Shown here in pieces: positions 7,848 through 17,103 of a stretch of DNA of 33,688 bases. The first letter of the stretch is position 1, and every line of letters begins with the position of its first letter. This stretch comes from CAZITB01 sp964542055. Lineage in GTDB: Bacteria > Planctomycetota > Phycisphaerae > Sedimentisphaerales > CAMDDF01. Made by a program: the position numbers and the translations under genes. The notes below the pieces were generated by a model. The model searched no databases, had not been told where the DNA came from, and saw only the letters and a list, made by a program, of their open reading frames with translations. The stretch lies in assembly GCA_964542055.1 (NCBI GenBank), contig CAZITB010000013.1:1-33688 (forward strand), written 5' to 3'.

Positions 7848-7991
7848 GGAAGCGTACCATAGAAAATTTTAAATGTTTCGAACGTGATACTTAGCAGCTG
7901 TGGTAAAGATGATTTAGATTATAAGAGCTTTTGTGGTTATTGCGCCTAAAAGTAAACTGTTTTGATCAATTTTTTTTTAGGAGACTGGTTA

Positions 7992-8351
7992 ATGGGAAAA
8001 AGTAAAGACATAAAAAACGTAAATATGGAGGAAAGCGTGTTTGAGGATGTTAATTTGCAAAATTCAGAATTTAAAAATGTTAGTTTAGCTAATTGCAAAT
8101 TCCTCAATATCAATTTCAGTAATGTTAACTTTTCAGCCGCAAATATGAGTAGTACCCGATTCACACATATCGGCTTACCATGCGAGTTACAAAAAAAAGG
8201 TCTACGGCAAAGTAGTTTGATTTTCGAAGAATGTGATTTAAACAATAGTACTTTTATCGGTTGTGATTTTACTGATGTAAAAATTGAAAAAAGCAATATT
8301 AAAGGTCTTATAATAGATGGTGTAGAAATAGAAAATTTGTTAAAAAAGTAA
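7992..8351 (+). CDS. Small pentapeptide-repeat protein
   Basis: The ~119-residue protein is built almost wholly of five-residue repeats with F, L or I at the centre: SVFEDVNLQNSEFKNVSLAN, then CKFLNINFSNVNF, and later CDLNNSTFIGCDFTD. Such repeats fold into a right-handed quadrilateral beta-helix. The middle (THIGLPCELQKKGLRQ) interrupts the helix. Known relatives range from gyrase-protecting DNA mimics to scaffolds, so no function can be assigned. The ATG at 7992 has AGGAG 8 nt upstream; a TTG 30 nt earlier precedes that site and is less likely. Codons are strongly AT-biased compared with argS, suggesting recent acquisition together with the transposase segment. Confidence 0.82.
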   Translation: MGKSKDIKNVNMEESVFEDVNLQNSEFKNVSLANCKFLNINFSNVNFSAANMSSTRFTHIGLPCELQKKGLRQSSLIFEECDLNNSTFIGCDFTDVKIEKSNIKGLIIDGVEIENLLKK

Positions 8352-8386
8352 AAAAGTTAATTGATTTGAGGAAATACATTTTTAAA

Positions 8387-10153
8387 ATGAGAGCGATTGT
8401 TGAAATTTTAGAAGATAAGGTTGGCAAGGTTTTCGAGGAAGTTTGCGGGAGTGGGTATCCTGCGGTTGTGCGGGCGTCGGCGAATCCTAGTTTTGGTGAT
8501 TACCAGGTTAACGGGGTGATGGGGGCGGCTAAGAAGATGAAGGCCAATCCGCGGGAGTTGGCTGGGAAGATAGTGGAGAAGATGGATTTGTCGGATATGT
8601 GCGAAGAGCCTGAGATTGCGGGGCCGGGATTTATAAATTTGCGGCTTAGGGCGGAATTTCTGGAAAGGGCGCTGCTTGAGATAAATGCAGACGGGGACAG
8701 GCTTGGTGTGGATGAGGCGGAAGATAGGGCAAGAGTTGTGGTTGATTTTTCGGGTCCGAATATAGCCAAGCAGATGCATGTGGGGCATTTGCGGAGTACG
8801 ATAATTGGTGATTGTATTTCGAGGATGCTGGAATTTTTAGGTAATGATGTTGTGCGGCAGAATCATATTGGTGACTGGGGGACGCAGTTTGGGATGTTGA
8901 TAGCTTATCTGGAAAAGCAGGCTGGGGAGCGGCTGACCGATCCTGAGAAGCAGCTTGGGGAGCTTAGTAATCTGGAGCTTCTTTATAAGTCGGCTAAGAA
9001 TGAGTTTGACAGTAACCTGGAGTTTGCCGAGATTTCACGCAGGCATGTAGTGAATCTGCATAACCGTGATGAATACACGATGGGTGTTTTGGGGTATATC
9101 GTTGATGAGTCGCGCAAACATTACAGTGATATATATGAGCGGCTTGGTGTTGGGCTTTCGAAAGAGGATGAGCGGGGGGAGAGTTTTTATCGTGAGATGC
9201 TCGGAGATGTGGTGGAGAAGTTGAAAGAGCAGGGGCTTGCGGTTGAGTCCGAGGGGGCGATGTGTGTTTTTCCGGAAGGATTCAAGAATAAGGAAGGGGA
9301 GCCGCTGCCGTTTATAATTCAAAAAAGTGATGGAGCTTTTTTGTATGCGACAACTGATCTGGCGGCGCTGAAGTTTCGGGTGGATGAGCTTGGTGCGAAG
9401 AAGATAATATATGTTACCGATGCGAGGCAATCTCTGCATTTTCAGATGTTGTTTGAGACGGTTAAAGAGGCTGGTTGGGTTGATGAGACGGTGGAGCTAA
9501 AGCATGTTACTTTTGGGACGATGCTGGGAGAGGATGGAAAGCCGTTTAAAACACGGAGCGGTGAGAATGTAAAATTGAAAGATCTGCTTGATGAGGCGGT
9601 TGAGCGGGCGATGAATGTGGTCAATGAGAAGAATCCGGATTTGAGTGATGACAAGAAAGGTCAGATCGCAAAGGCGGTTGGTATCGGGGCGGTGAAGTAT
9701 TCGGATTTTTCGAATAACCGTGACAGCGATTATGTGTTCAGTTTTGATAAGATGCTGGCGATGGAGGGTAATACGGCTCCTTATATGCAGTATGCGTATG
9801 CTAGGATCAAGTCGATCGAGCGTAAAGCGGAGGGCAGGGTTGATGTAAAAGAGGAGATAGCAAATATTGAGAGTTTGCATCTGGAAGAAGGGCAGGAGAT
9901 CGATCTGGCGAAGTATCTGCTGCGTTATGGTGAAATGATAAATGCGGCGGCGAATGAGTGTAGGCCGAATTTTTTGACGAGTTATTTGTATGAACTGGCT
10001 CAGAAGTTTTCGAGTTTTTATACGGCGTGCCCGGTTTTGAAGGCGGACGAGAAATCTCGCGGGGCTCGGCTGCTGTTGTGTGATCTTACCGCGAGAACGA
10101 TCAGGCATGGGTTGAATGAGTTGCTTGGAATTGAAGTTGTTGAACAAATGTAG
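8387..10153 (+). CDS. argS: Arginyl-tRNA synthetase
   Basis: This 588-residue class I synthetase charges tRNA-Arg with arginine. It shows the N-terminal Add1 domain (~1-95), the HIGH signature as HVGHLRS within SGPNIAKQMHVGHLRST, and HIGDWGTQFGMLI. ATTDLAALKFR and the degenerate KMSK region GKPFKTRSGENVKL follow, then a C-terminal DALR anticodon-binding domain ending in ELLGIEVV. The ATG at 8387 starts MRAIVEILEDKV, the usual family N-terminus. GAGG lies about 14 nt upstream, a rather long spacing; a TTG at 8366 overlaps that site and is rejected. Codons are G-rich, in contrast to the pentapeptide gene just before it. yjbQ follows after 12 bp, likely in the same transcript. Confidence 0.97.
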   Translation: MRAIVEILEDKVGKVFEEVCGSGYPAVVRASANPSFGDYQVNGVMGAAKKMKANPRELAGKIVEKMDLSDMCEEPEIAGPGFINLRLRAEFLERALLEINADGDRLGVDEAEDRARVVVDFSGPNIAKQMHVGHLRSTIIGDCISRMLEFLGNDVVRQNHIGDWGTQFGMLIAYLEKQAGERLTDPEKQLGELSNLELLYKSAKNEFDSNLEFAEISRRHVVNLHNRDEYTMGVLGYIVDESRKHYSDIYERLGVGLSKEDERGESFYREMLGDVVEKLKEQGLAVESEGAMCVFPEGFKNKEGEPLPFIIQKSDGAFLYATTDLAALKFRVDELGAKKIIYVTDARQSLHFQMLFETVKEAGWVDETVELKHVTFGTMLGEDGKPFKTRSGENVKLKDLLDEAVERAMNVVNEKNPDLSDDKKGQIAKAVGIGAVKYSDFSNNRDSDYVFSFDKMLAMEGNTAPYMQYAYARIKSIERKAEGRVDVKEEIANIESLHLEEGQEIDLAKYLLRYGEMINAAANECRPNFLTSYLYELAQKFSSFYTACPVLKADEKSRGARLLLCDLTARTIRHGLNELLGIEVVEQM

Positions 10154-10165
10154 AAAGGGGAAATA

Positions 10166-10576
10166 ATGAATTTTATTAGAAAAAGTTTCGATGTAAAGAC
10201 GCGTAAACGCAATGATATGGTAGATATTACCAATGAGGTTGCGAGAGCGGTTAAGAGTTCCGGGGTAAATGCCGGAGATGTTATTATTTACTGTCCGCAT
10301 ACTACGGCGGGGATAACGATAAATGAAAATGCGGATCCGGATGTTGTTCATGATCTGCTGCAAACGCTTGATAAGCTGGTGCCAAAAAATAACCCGGCTT
10401 ATCGTCACAGTGAAGGCAATAGCGATTCGCATTTTAAGTGTTCGATGTTCGGGTGCAGTGAGCAGGTGATAGTTAGAGATGGGCAGCTGGATTTGGGAAG
10501 ATGGCAGGGGATATATTTTTGCGAATTTGACGGGCCGCGGAACCGGACGGTTATTTTGCAGATCAGGGGCGAGTAA
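10166..10576 (+). CDS. yjbQ: YjbQ family (UPF0047) protein
   Basis: The 136-residue protein has the complete YjbQ pattern: CPHTTAGITINENADPDV, YRHSEGNSDSHFKCSMFG, and DLGRWQGIYFCEFDGPR, with the conserved His and Glu residues that bind metal in solved structures. Family members show weak thiamine-phosphate-synthase activity in some tests, but the physiological role is unsettled. An excellent AAAGGGGA site precedes the ATG. Its TAA overlaps the next gene's ATG by one base (TAATG), so the two are probably translationally coupled. Confidence 0.93.
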   Translation: MNFIRKSFDVKTRKRNDMVDITNEVARAVKSSGVNAGDVIIYCPHTTAGITINENADPDVVHDLLQTLDKLVPKNNPAYRHSEGNSDSHFKCSMFGCSEQVIVRDGQLDLGRWQGIYFCEFDGPRNRTVILQIRGE

Positions 10577-11043
10577 TGACGCAAGTAGATTTTATGAAGC
10601 TTGCGCTGGATAAGGCTTATAAAGGTATTGATGAGGGACAGACGCCTTTTGGGGCTTGCATCGTGAAAGATGGAGAGGTGGTTGCGGTAGAGCATAATAA
10701 TGTGTGGAAAAGTACGGATATAACGGCTCATGCGGAAATTTGTGCGATTCGGAGGGCATGTGAGAGGCTTGGTTCGGTTGATCTTTCGGGATGTGAGATT
10801 TATTCGACGACAGAGCCGTGTCCGATGTGTTTTTCGGCGATACATTGGGCGAAGATTGCCAAAATATTTTTCGGAGCGGCAATTGAGGATGCTCGAAAGG
10901 CGGGTTTTAATGAGTTGGCGATTTCAAATGAGCAGATGAAGGCGAGTGGACAGAGTGGAATTGTGATTGCAGGGGGATTGTGCTGGGAGGAGGCGATTGG
11001 GCTTTTCGATTACTGGAAAAGCAAAAAGGGTAAGGCTTACTGA
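10576..11043 (+). CDS. Zinc nucleoside/guanine deaminase of the cytidine-deaminase fold
   Basis: This 155-residue enzyme has the zinc site HAE (in TAHAEICAIRRAC; Glu is the proton shuttle) and PCPMC (in STTEPCPMCFSAIHWAK). The spacing and the PFGACIVKDGEVVA start resemble bacterial guanine deaminases (GuaD) more than tRNA adenosine deaminase TadA, which typically has EPCAMC and a different C-terminus. The expected reaction is hydrolytic deamination of guanine to xanthine, but related enzymes act on other bases. Substrate is therefore inference. It ends 5 bp from the convergent argJ stop with no visible terminator. Confidence 0.88.
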   Translation: MTQVDFMKLALDKAYKGIDEGQTPFGACIVKDGEVVAVEHNNVWKSTDITAHAEICAIRRACERLGSVDLSGCEIYSTTEPCPMCFSAIHWAKIAKIFFGAAIEDARKAGFNELAISNEQMKASGQSGIVIAGGLCWEEAIGLFDYWKSKKGKAY

Positions 11044-11048
11044 CTGTA

Positions 11049-12251
11049 CTATGTGTGGTAGTCGGCGTTTATTGTTACGTATTCGCGGGATAGATCGCAG
11101 CCGTAGCATTTGTCGGTTGATTTGCCGATTCCGAGATTGACTTCGATTGTGTGGGATTTTTGGGCAATGATGTCGCTGACTTTTTGAGGGTCGAAATTTA
11201 CGGGCTGGCCATTTCTGAAAACAGTGATGTTGCCGATTTTGCAGGTGAGTTTGTCGGGGTTGAGATCAACTCCGCATGAACCTACTGCACAGATAATTCT
11301 GCCCCAGTTAGGGTCATTTCCGTGGATCGCACATTTGACCAGATCGTAATTTGCGACTGAGCGTGCAGCGTGGGCGGCCTGAGCCTGGTTTTTGGCACCT
11401 TTTACAAGTACCGTGAACATTTTTGTTGCGCCTTCGGCGTCTAGTGCCATTTGTTTTGCGAGATCGTCGCAGATTTGGATCATTGCATTTGCGAATTTTT
11501 TGTAATTTGTGCCAACTTTTTTTATCATCGGATTGCCTGCCATCCCAGAGGTTAGAACTATTACAGTGTCGTTTGTGCTTTGGTGGCCGTCAACGGTAAG
11601 TTTATTGAGGGAATCGCCAATGGCAGAAGATAAGGCTTTTCGCAGGAGGGTTTTTGAGATTGCGGCATCGGTTGTTATAAAGCACAAGGTTGTTGCCATA
11701 TTCGGGCCGATCATACCGGCTCCTTTGGCGGTGCCGGCGATGGTAACTTGTTTTCCGGAAATATTGATTTTTTTTATCGCTGTTTTGGGTTTTGTGTCGG
11801 TGGTCATGATGGCTTTGGAGAAAGCCATGCCCGAGTCGGAGTCAGCTTTTAGGCGGTTGAAAGCTTCTTCAATGCCGACTTTAACTTTGTACATGGGAAG
11901 TTTGTGGCCGATGACTCCAGTGGAAGCGATAAGGACCCGGTTAGGTAGGACTTCAAGTTGAGCGGCGAGTTCCTGGCACATCAGCTGGGCATCCCTTGCG
12001 CCGGCGTTACCAGTGCAGCAGTTTGCATTGCCGGAGTTTACCACGATGGCCTGGGTGCCGCGGAATTTAAGATGTTCTTTTGATACTTCGACAGGGGCGG
12101 CGGTGATTTTGTTTGTAGTGAACATTGCTGCCGCGGTTGCACCTGAAGGGCAGACGATTAGGCCCAGATCTTCTTTGCCGGATTTTTTAATGTTGCACTT
12201 TACGCCAGAAGCGAGAAAGCCCTTTGGAGCGGTGATGGTGTAATTTGTCAT
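11049..12251 (-). CDS. argJ: Bifunctional ornithine/amino-acid N-acetyltransferase ArgJ
   Basis: This 400-residue enzyme transfers acetyl from N-acetylornithine to glutamate, closing the acetyl cycle of arginine synthesis. If bifunctional it also makes acetylglutamate from acetyl-CoA. The autocleavage site is seen in GAGMIGPNMATTLCFITTDA, where the Thr after MA becomes the new N-terminal nucleophile. Other markers are the N-terminal APKGFLASGVKC, FTTNKITAAPVEVS, VNSGNANCCTGNAG, and the C-terminal GNDPNWGRIICAVG. The ATG at 12251 has AAGGAT 7 nt upstream. The first 65 bp overlap the end of tmk in another frame. It is the last gene of the dnaE-membrane protein-tmk-argJ set. Confidence 0.96.
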   Translation of the reverse strand: MTNYTITAPKGFLASGVKCNIKKSGKEDLGLIVCPSGATAAAMFTTNKITAAPVEVSKEHLKFRGTQAIVVNSGNANCCTGNAGARDAQLMCQELAAQLEVLPNRVLIASTGVIGHKLPMYKVKVGIEEAFNRLKADSDSGMAFSKAIMTTDTKPKTAIKKINISGKQVTIAGTAKGAGMIGPNMATTLCFITTDAAISKTLLRKALSSAIGDSLNKLTVDGHQSTNDTVIVLTSGMAGNPMIKKVGTNYKKFANAMIQICDDLAKQMALDAEGATKMFTVLVKGAKNQAQAAHAARSVANYDLVKCAIHGNDPNWGRIICAVGSCGVDLNPDKLTCKIGNITVFRNGQPVNFDPQKVSDIIAQKSHTIEVNLGIGKSTDKCYGCDLSREYVTINADYHT

Positions 12252-12867
12252 TTTGTATCCTTGTCGCTAACAATTTTATTATTTCAATATGTACAGTCTG
12301 GATGTCTTTGGTAGAGTCTACGACGTCTATGCAGTCGATTATTTTTGCAAGTTCGAGGAACCCCTGACGGACTTTGCTGTGGTAGTTATCGCCTTTTTGT
12401 TCCATTCGGTCGAGCTGCCGCTGCATTCTGCTTGCCGCAGTTTCCAAATCGACATCTAATATAATTATAGCATCAGGCCAGAGGCGCTCAAGAGAAGTTT
12501 GTGCGATTTTTAAAACAGTGTCTATTCCTGCTTTGCCTGCGTAGCCCTGGTATGCACAGGTTGAGCTAAGCCATCTGTCCATTATCACGCATTTACCGGC
12601 TTTTAGGGCGGGGTGGATGCATTCGTGCCAAAGTTGAGCCCGGCTAGCCATGTACAGGAGCAGTTCTGCGCGAACGTCCATTATATCGTGGATGGGGTCG
12701 AGTAGGATGTCGCGGATTTTTTCGCCGATCACTGTTGTCCCGGGGTCTCGGAATGATACTGTTTCGAAGCCTTGTGATGTGATCCAGTCGCGGAGCAATT
12801 GGGTTTGGGTGCTTTTTCCGCATCCGTCAGGTCCGTCTAATACGATAAATTTGCCTGAGAAATTCAT
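12187..12867 (-). CDS. tmk: Thymidylate kinase
   Basis: This 226-residue enzyme converts dTMP to dTDP. It has the P-loop GPDGCGKST (~12-20), the FRDPGTT segment (most family members read REPGGT, so Asp replaces Glu), VIMDRWLSSTCAYQG, and the lid/C-terminal DNYHSKVRQGFLELA. Its ATG overlaps the preceding gene's stop by 4 bp. Its last ~21 codons (a basic, histidine-rich tail) overlap the argJ start region. This tail is longer than usual and may be an extension. Confidence 0.95.
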   Translation of the reverse strand: MNFSGKFIVLDGPDGCGKSTQTQLLRDWITSQGFETVSFRDPGTTVIGEKIRDILLDPIHDIMDVRAELLLYMASRAQLWHECIHPALKAGKCVIMDRWLSSTCAYQGYAGKAGIDTVLKIAQTSLERLWPDAIIILDVDLETAASRMQRQLDRMEQKGDNYHSKVRQGFLELAKIIDCIDVVDSTKDIQTVHIEIIKLLATRIQNDKLHHHRSKGLSRFWRKVQH

Positions 12868-13634
12868 TTGGTTCCTTCTGGTTGTTCGGGGTGATTTTTG
12901 CCAAAGACTTTTTTAATGTATTTAACCGCTGCGAGTTGTAAACCGAAAGCTACCAGCACTGAAGTGAAAACGCTGAATGCTCCGATGATGGTGTCGATTG
13001 TTCCATTGACTTTGATGTATTTGGCTGCGAGCCAGCTAATACAGTTGAAAAGAATTATCAGGATGAGCCAGAGCCAAACTTCGCGTGCTTTGAAAAGTTT
13101 GACAGGTTTGATTAATTTCCAACTTTCCAAAAGTTTGCAATCGGTAACAATTATAAGGGCCGGTACGAAAAGCCAGTATTTTAAAAACAATATCAATGCT
13201 GCTGCTGCGGCTACTAGAGAATACCAATCAGGAATTTCCTGGGTTGGGGCTTTTATTGAGTTTTGAATGTCTATATCGGAAAAAAAAGTTATCATTGCAG
13301 CGAGAAAAGCGTTTGCCAAGATGAAAAATATTATCGCAAGAATAATGCTAAAGCCTACGATTCGCCATAGAAACTGTCTTCCGATCATCAGCAGCTGTGT
13401 GGGGTGGAAGTGGTCGTCTGGTTGGATGACAACTGTTCGCAAAAAGCCAATTTGGAAGATGTAGCCTAAGACCATGAAAATTCCGGTTACGATAGCCATT
13501 AACATTGTGACGGCTTCGCTTGCGTTTGTGTTTTTGTCATGTTCAATCATCATCAGCATTGCGCCGCCGGTGAATAATATGACCAGAAGGACTTCCGGCC
13601 ATCTTTTGTACATTAATTTTAAGCTATTGAGCAT
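12864..13634 (-). CDS. Polytopic membrane protein of unknown function
   Basis: I do not recognise a family. The ~256-residue protein has about six hydrophobic segments: around VLLVILFTGGAMLMM, a second near ML(M)AIVTGIFMVLGYI, then IILAIIFFILANAFLAAMI, LVAAAAALILFLKYWLFVPALII, LWLILIILFNCISWL and FSVFTSVLVAFGLQLAA. Its C-terminus is charged (KKVFGKNHPEQPEGTK). It lies between dnaE and tmk and is translationally coupled to tmk. Two starts are possible: the ATG at 13634, preferred here because it opens MLNSLKLMYKRW, or a GTG at 13655 overlapping the dnaE stop by 8 bp. The context gives no functional hint. Confidence 0.75.
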   Translation of the reverse strand: MLNSLKLMYKRWPEVLLVILFTGGAMLMMIEHDKNTNASEAVTMLMAIVTGIFMVLGYIFQIGFLRTVVIQPDDHFHPTQLLMIGRQFLWRIVGFSIILAIIFFILANAFLAAMITFFSDIDIQNSIKAPTQEIPDWYSLVAAAAALILFLKYWLFVPALIIVTDCKLLESWKLIKPVKLFKAREVWLWLILIILFNCISWLAAKYIKVNGTIDTIIGAFSVFTSVLVAFGLQLAAVKYIKKVFGKNHPEQPEGTK

Positions 13635-13647
13635 TTTTTTCCGTTGT

Positions 13648-16600
13648 CTAAGCACTTGTCAATTCGAAGTTTTCTGCGCCTACAAGCTCTCTCATAGTGT
13701 CGCAAAATTCTATATCGGCCTGTACAGCCAATTCTTTGGCATGTGTACTGACGATGGCCTGGCCTGTTCTGATTATTATATTTACATGGCTGGAGCCTTT
13801 GTGTCTCTGGCAGAGGCTTTTTATCTGCTCGACCAGTTCTCGATTTATCTTATTATGCTCTATCGTCAAAAGGACCCTGGTGCGAAGTTTTTCGCTTACC
13901 TCGTCAATTCCGATAACCTCATCACATAATATGTTGGCTTTTTCGCGTGAAACGTCAACTTTACCTTTTATGAAGATAATTGTATCAACTTCGAGAAGAT
14001 GTGCAAACTTTTCGAGCTGTTTGGGGAACAGCACGACTTCGACATCGCCCTGGAGGTCTTCAAGGGTTAGAATGGCCATTTTTTTGCCGGCGTTTCGGCC
14101 GTTGCGGGTGACAATGCTTCGAATCTTCGTGAGCATTCCGCCAATGATGACTTCGTGGCCTTCTTTTCCTTCTGAAAGATGTGAGGTGTTGCAGCTGGAG
14201 TAGGCTTTTATTGTTTCGGCGTGCTTGCTGAGGGGGTTGGATGTTACATAAAAGCCGAGCACTTCTTTTTCTTTTTGCAGGAGGTCTAGTTCGGACCATG
14301 GCTGAACTTCTGGAAGCCTTTTGTGGTCATCTTCGAAGCTATCGCCGTTACCGCCGAACAACGAAGCCTGTCCTTTTGCGAGGTCTGATTGGGCCATGGA
14401 GCCGGCATTCATTGCTTCTTCGAGGGCGAGCATCATCTGTGCGCGGGAGCCGCCAAGTCTGTCGAAAGCGCCGGCTTTTATGAGAGCTTCGCAAACCTGT
14501 TTGTTTACGGCTCGGAGGTCAACATTTTCGCAGAAATGGAAAAGAGATTTGAAAAGGCCTTTTTTTTTCCTGGCTTGAATTATTTGTTCGACCGCTTTTT
14601 CGCCGACGCCTTTTACCGCTCCGAGCCCGAATCTTATCAGTCCGGGGGTGTCTTTGTCGGTGTGAGATTTGCTTTTTACGACGGTGAAATCAGTGAAGCT
14701 TTCGTTGATGTCTGGGGGGGCAAGTTCGATTCCCATCGATTTTGCTTCGCTAATGTAATCGACGACTTTGTCGGTGTTGCCCATTTCGTACGTGAGCAGG
14801 GCGGCCATGAATTCAACGGGCCAATATGTTTTGAGGTATGCAGTCTGGTAAGCTATAAAAGAGTATCTGGTTGAATGGCTTTTGTTGAAGCCGTATCCTG
14901 CGAAACGTTCGATGAGTTCGAAGATTTCCTGGGCCTGAGCCTGGGTTAAGCCTTTTTCCTGGCAGCCGTTTATGAATTGCTCTTTGGCTTTTGCGATAAC
15001 AGAAGCTTTTTTCTTGCTTATTGCTTTGATGAGCGTGTATGCCTGTCGCAGGGGGATGTCGCCGAGCGAATTGCAGATACGCATGACCTGTTCCTGGTAA
15101 ACCATAATGCCGAAGGTTTCTTCGAGGATTTCTTTCATTATGGGGTGGGGGACGTCCCATTTTGCGCCGTGTTTTCGCTGGATGTAGTCGGGGATGAGTT
15201 CCATCGGGCCGGGGCGGTAGAGGGCATTGGCGGCGATTAGGTCTTCGAGCCTGTCTGGCTTCATTTTCATGAGCATGTCCTGCATGCCGCCGGATTCGAA
15301 CTGGAATACGCCTTTGGTTTTACCCTGGCAGAATAGTTTAAAAACGTTCTGATCATTTATATCGATTTTTTCGATGTCGATTTCGGTGCCGTGAAGCTCT
15401 TTCACGAGGTAAATGGCGCGGGATATGACGCTTAAGGTTCGCAGGCCGAGGAAATCCATTTTCAGGAGTCCGACTTTTTCGGCAGTTGGGCCTTCGTACT
15501 GGGTTATTATCTGCTCGGAATCGCGATTTTGTTTATATAAAGGTATGAAATTGGTAAGAGGTTCGTCGGCAACGATTACACCGGCGGCGTGTACGCCGGC
15601 GTGGCGGGAGAGGCCTTCGAGTTTTTTGGCGATTTCGATTACTTTAGCGGTTTGGGGGTCTTGTTCGGCGGAGCGTTTCAGTTCCGGTTCCATTTCGAGT
15701 GCTTTGTCGAGTGTAATTCCTAAATCGGTTGGAACGAGTTTGGCTAGTCTGTCGGCTTCTTTGAGGGGAACGTCCAGTACACGGCAGACGTCGCGGATGA
15801 CCGCACGGGCTTTCATCGTTCCGAAGGTGATGATTTGTGCTACATGACCGTATTTCTGGCGGACGTATTCGATGATTTTTCCGCGGTTGTCCTGGCAGAT
15901 GTCTATATCGATATCGGGGAACTCGTTTCGCTGAGGGTCCATGAAACGTTCGAAGAGCAGGTCGTATCTGAGCGGGTCAACATCGCAGAGGCCCAGACAA
16001 TAGCCGACAATTGTTCCGACGCCGCTTCCTCTTGCTCCGACGGGGATGCCGTTTTGGCGTGCGTAATTGCAGAAATCCCATACAATGAGGAAATAGCTGG
16101 AAAAGCCTTTGCTTATGATTACTTCCAGCTCTCTTTCGATCCTGGCTGTGATTTTTTCTGTGATTTCTCCGTAGAGTTTTTTTGCATTGTCGTAAACGAG
16201 ATATCTGAGGTAATCATCTGAACTTTGGCCGTCTTGGGGTACATATTTTGGAGCGTGAGTGGTTTTTAAGTCGATTTCTACGTTGCACCTTTGGGCAATT
16301 GCCAAGGTGTTGTCGCAGGCTTGGGGGACATCGGCGAATATTTGACGCATTTCCTGAGAAGTTTTCAGGTAAACGTCCCGTGGGTAACGCATCCGGTTGG
16401 GGTCTGTGACAATTTTGCCGGTGCTGATACAGGTCAGGGCGTCATGTGCAGTGTAGTCGTCTTCATTTAAAAAGTGGACGTCATTGGTTGCGATAAGTCC
16501 GACGCCCATTTTGTTGGCGAGGTCGATCAGGCCGGAGCGAATATGGGGGTCGTCGCCTTCATGCTGCTGGATTTCGATAAAAAAATGGTCTGGTCCGAAG

Positions 16601-17103
16601 ATTTCGAGATAACTTTCGACGGCTTGTCTGGCTGCGTCGATATTTTGGGCTTCTATCATTCGTGCTATTTCACCGCTTATGCAGGCGCTGGTGCAGATGA
16701 GACCCTCTTTATGCTGGGAGAGAATTTCTTTGTCGATTCTGGGTCTGTAATAGAAACCTTCAGTGTAACCGGCGCTTGAGAGTTTCAAGAGGTTGTGGTA
16801 GCCGGTGGTGTTTTCTGCGAGCAGCAATAAATGATAGGCGTTTTCCTTTATCTTGCCTGCTTGTTTTTCGAACCGGGATTGTGGAGCGATGTAAGCTTCA
16901 ATGCCTATGATCGGCTTGATGTCATTGGCTTTTGCTTTTGTATAGAAATCTACCGCACCAAACATGTTGCCGTGGTCTGTAATGGCGACGGAATCCATAC
17001 CGAGCTGTTTGCACCGGTCGAAGAGTTTGCCAAGACCAATCGCTCCATCGAGAAGAGAGTATTCGGTATGAAGGTGTAGATGTGTAAATCCTTTGTTATC
17101 CAT
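13648..17103 (-). CDS. dnaE: DNA polymerase III alpha subunit (DnaE)
   Basis: The 1151-residue replicative polymerase catalytic subunit has the standard order. First comes a PHP domain (~1-270): HLHLHTEYSLLD, AITDHGNMFGAV, IGIEAYIAP, and TNDVHFLNEDD. The polymerase core follows with RGSGVGTIVGYCLG and the catalytic carboxylates in FPDIDIDICQD. Then come the thumb/fingers, a helix-hairpin-helix region (GFGLGAVKGVGEKAV), and an OB-fold (VIIGGMLTKIRSIVTRNG). Unlike the E. coli protein, the PHP metal ligands seem complete, so metal-dependent exonuclease activity is possible. Length fits DnaE1. The start has a weak site upstream. It heads the minus-strand set with the membrane protein, tmk and argJ, and is divergent from clpP. 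Confidence 0.97.
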   Translation of the reverse strand: MDNKGFTHLHLHTEYSLLDGAIGLGKLFDRCKQLGMDSVAITDHGNMFGAVDFYTKAKANDIKPIIGIEAYIAPQSRFEKQAGKIKENAYHLLLLAENTTGYHNLLKLSSAGYTEGFYYRPRIDKEILSQHKEGLICTSACISGEIARMIEAQNIDAARQAVESYLEIFGPDHFFIEIQQHEGDDPHIRSGLIDLANKMGVGLIATNDVHFLNEDDYTAHDALTCISTGKIVTDPNRMRYPRDVYLKTSQEMRQIFADVPQACDNTLAIAQRCNVEIDLKTTHAPKYVPQDGQSSDDYLRYLVYDNAKKLYGEITEKITARIERELEVIISKGFSSYFLIVWDFCNYARQNGIPVGARGSGVGTIVGYCLGLCDVDPLRYDLLFERFMDPQRNEFPDIDIDICQDNRGKIIEYVRQKYGHVAQIITFGTMKARAVIRDVCRVLDVPLKEADRLAKLVPTDLGITLDKALEMEPELKRSAEQDPQTAKVIEIAKKLEGLSRHAGVHAAGVIVADEPLTNFIPLYKQNRDSEQIITQYEGPTAEKVGLLKMDFLGLRTLSVISRAIYLVKELHGTEIDIEKIDINDQNVFKLFCQGKTKGVFQFESGGMQDMLMKMKPDRLEDLIAANALYRPGPMELIPDYIQRKHGAKWDVPHPIMKEILEETFGIMVYQEQVMRICNSLGDIPLRQAYTLIKAISKKKASVIAKAKEQFINGCQEKGLTQAQAQEIFELIERFAGYGFNKSHSTRYSFIAYQTAYLKTYWPVEFMAALLTYEMGNTDKVVDYISEAKSMGIELAPPDINESFTDFTVVKSKSHTDKDTPGLIRFGLGAVKGVGEKAVEQIIQARKKKGLFKSLFHFCENVDLRAVNKQVCEALIKAGAFDRLGGSRAQMMLALEEAMNAGSMAQSDLAKGQASLFGGNGDSFEDDHKRLPEVQPWSELDLLQKEKEVLGFYVTSNPLSKHAETIKAYSSCNTSHLSEGKEGHEVIIGGMLTKIRSIVTRNGRNAGKKMAILTLEDLQGDVEVVLFPKQLEKFAHLLEVDTIIFIKGKVDVSREKANILCDEVIGIDEVSEKLRTRVLLTIEHNKINRELVEQIKSLCQRHKGSSHVNIIIRTGQAIVSTHAKELAVQADIEFCDTMRELVGAENFELTSA

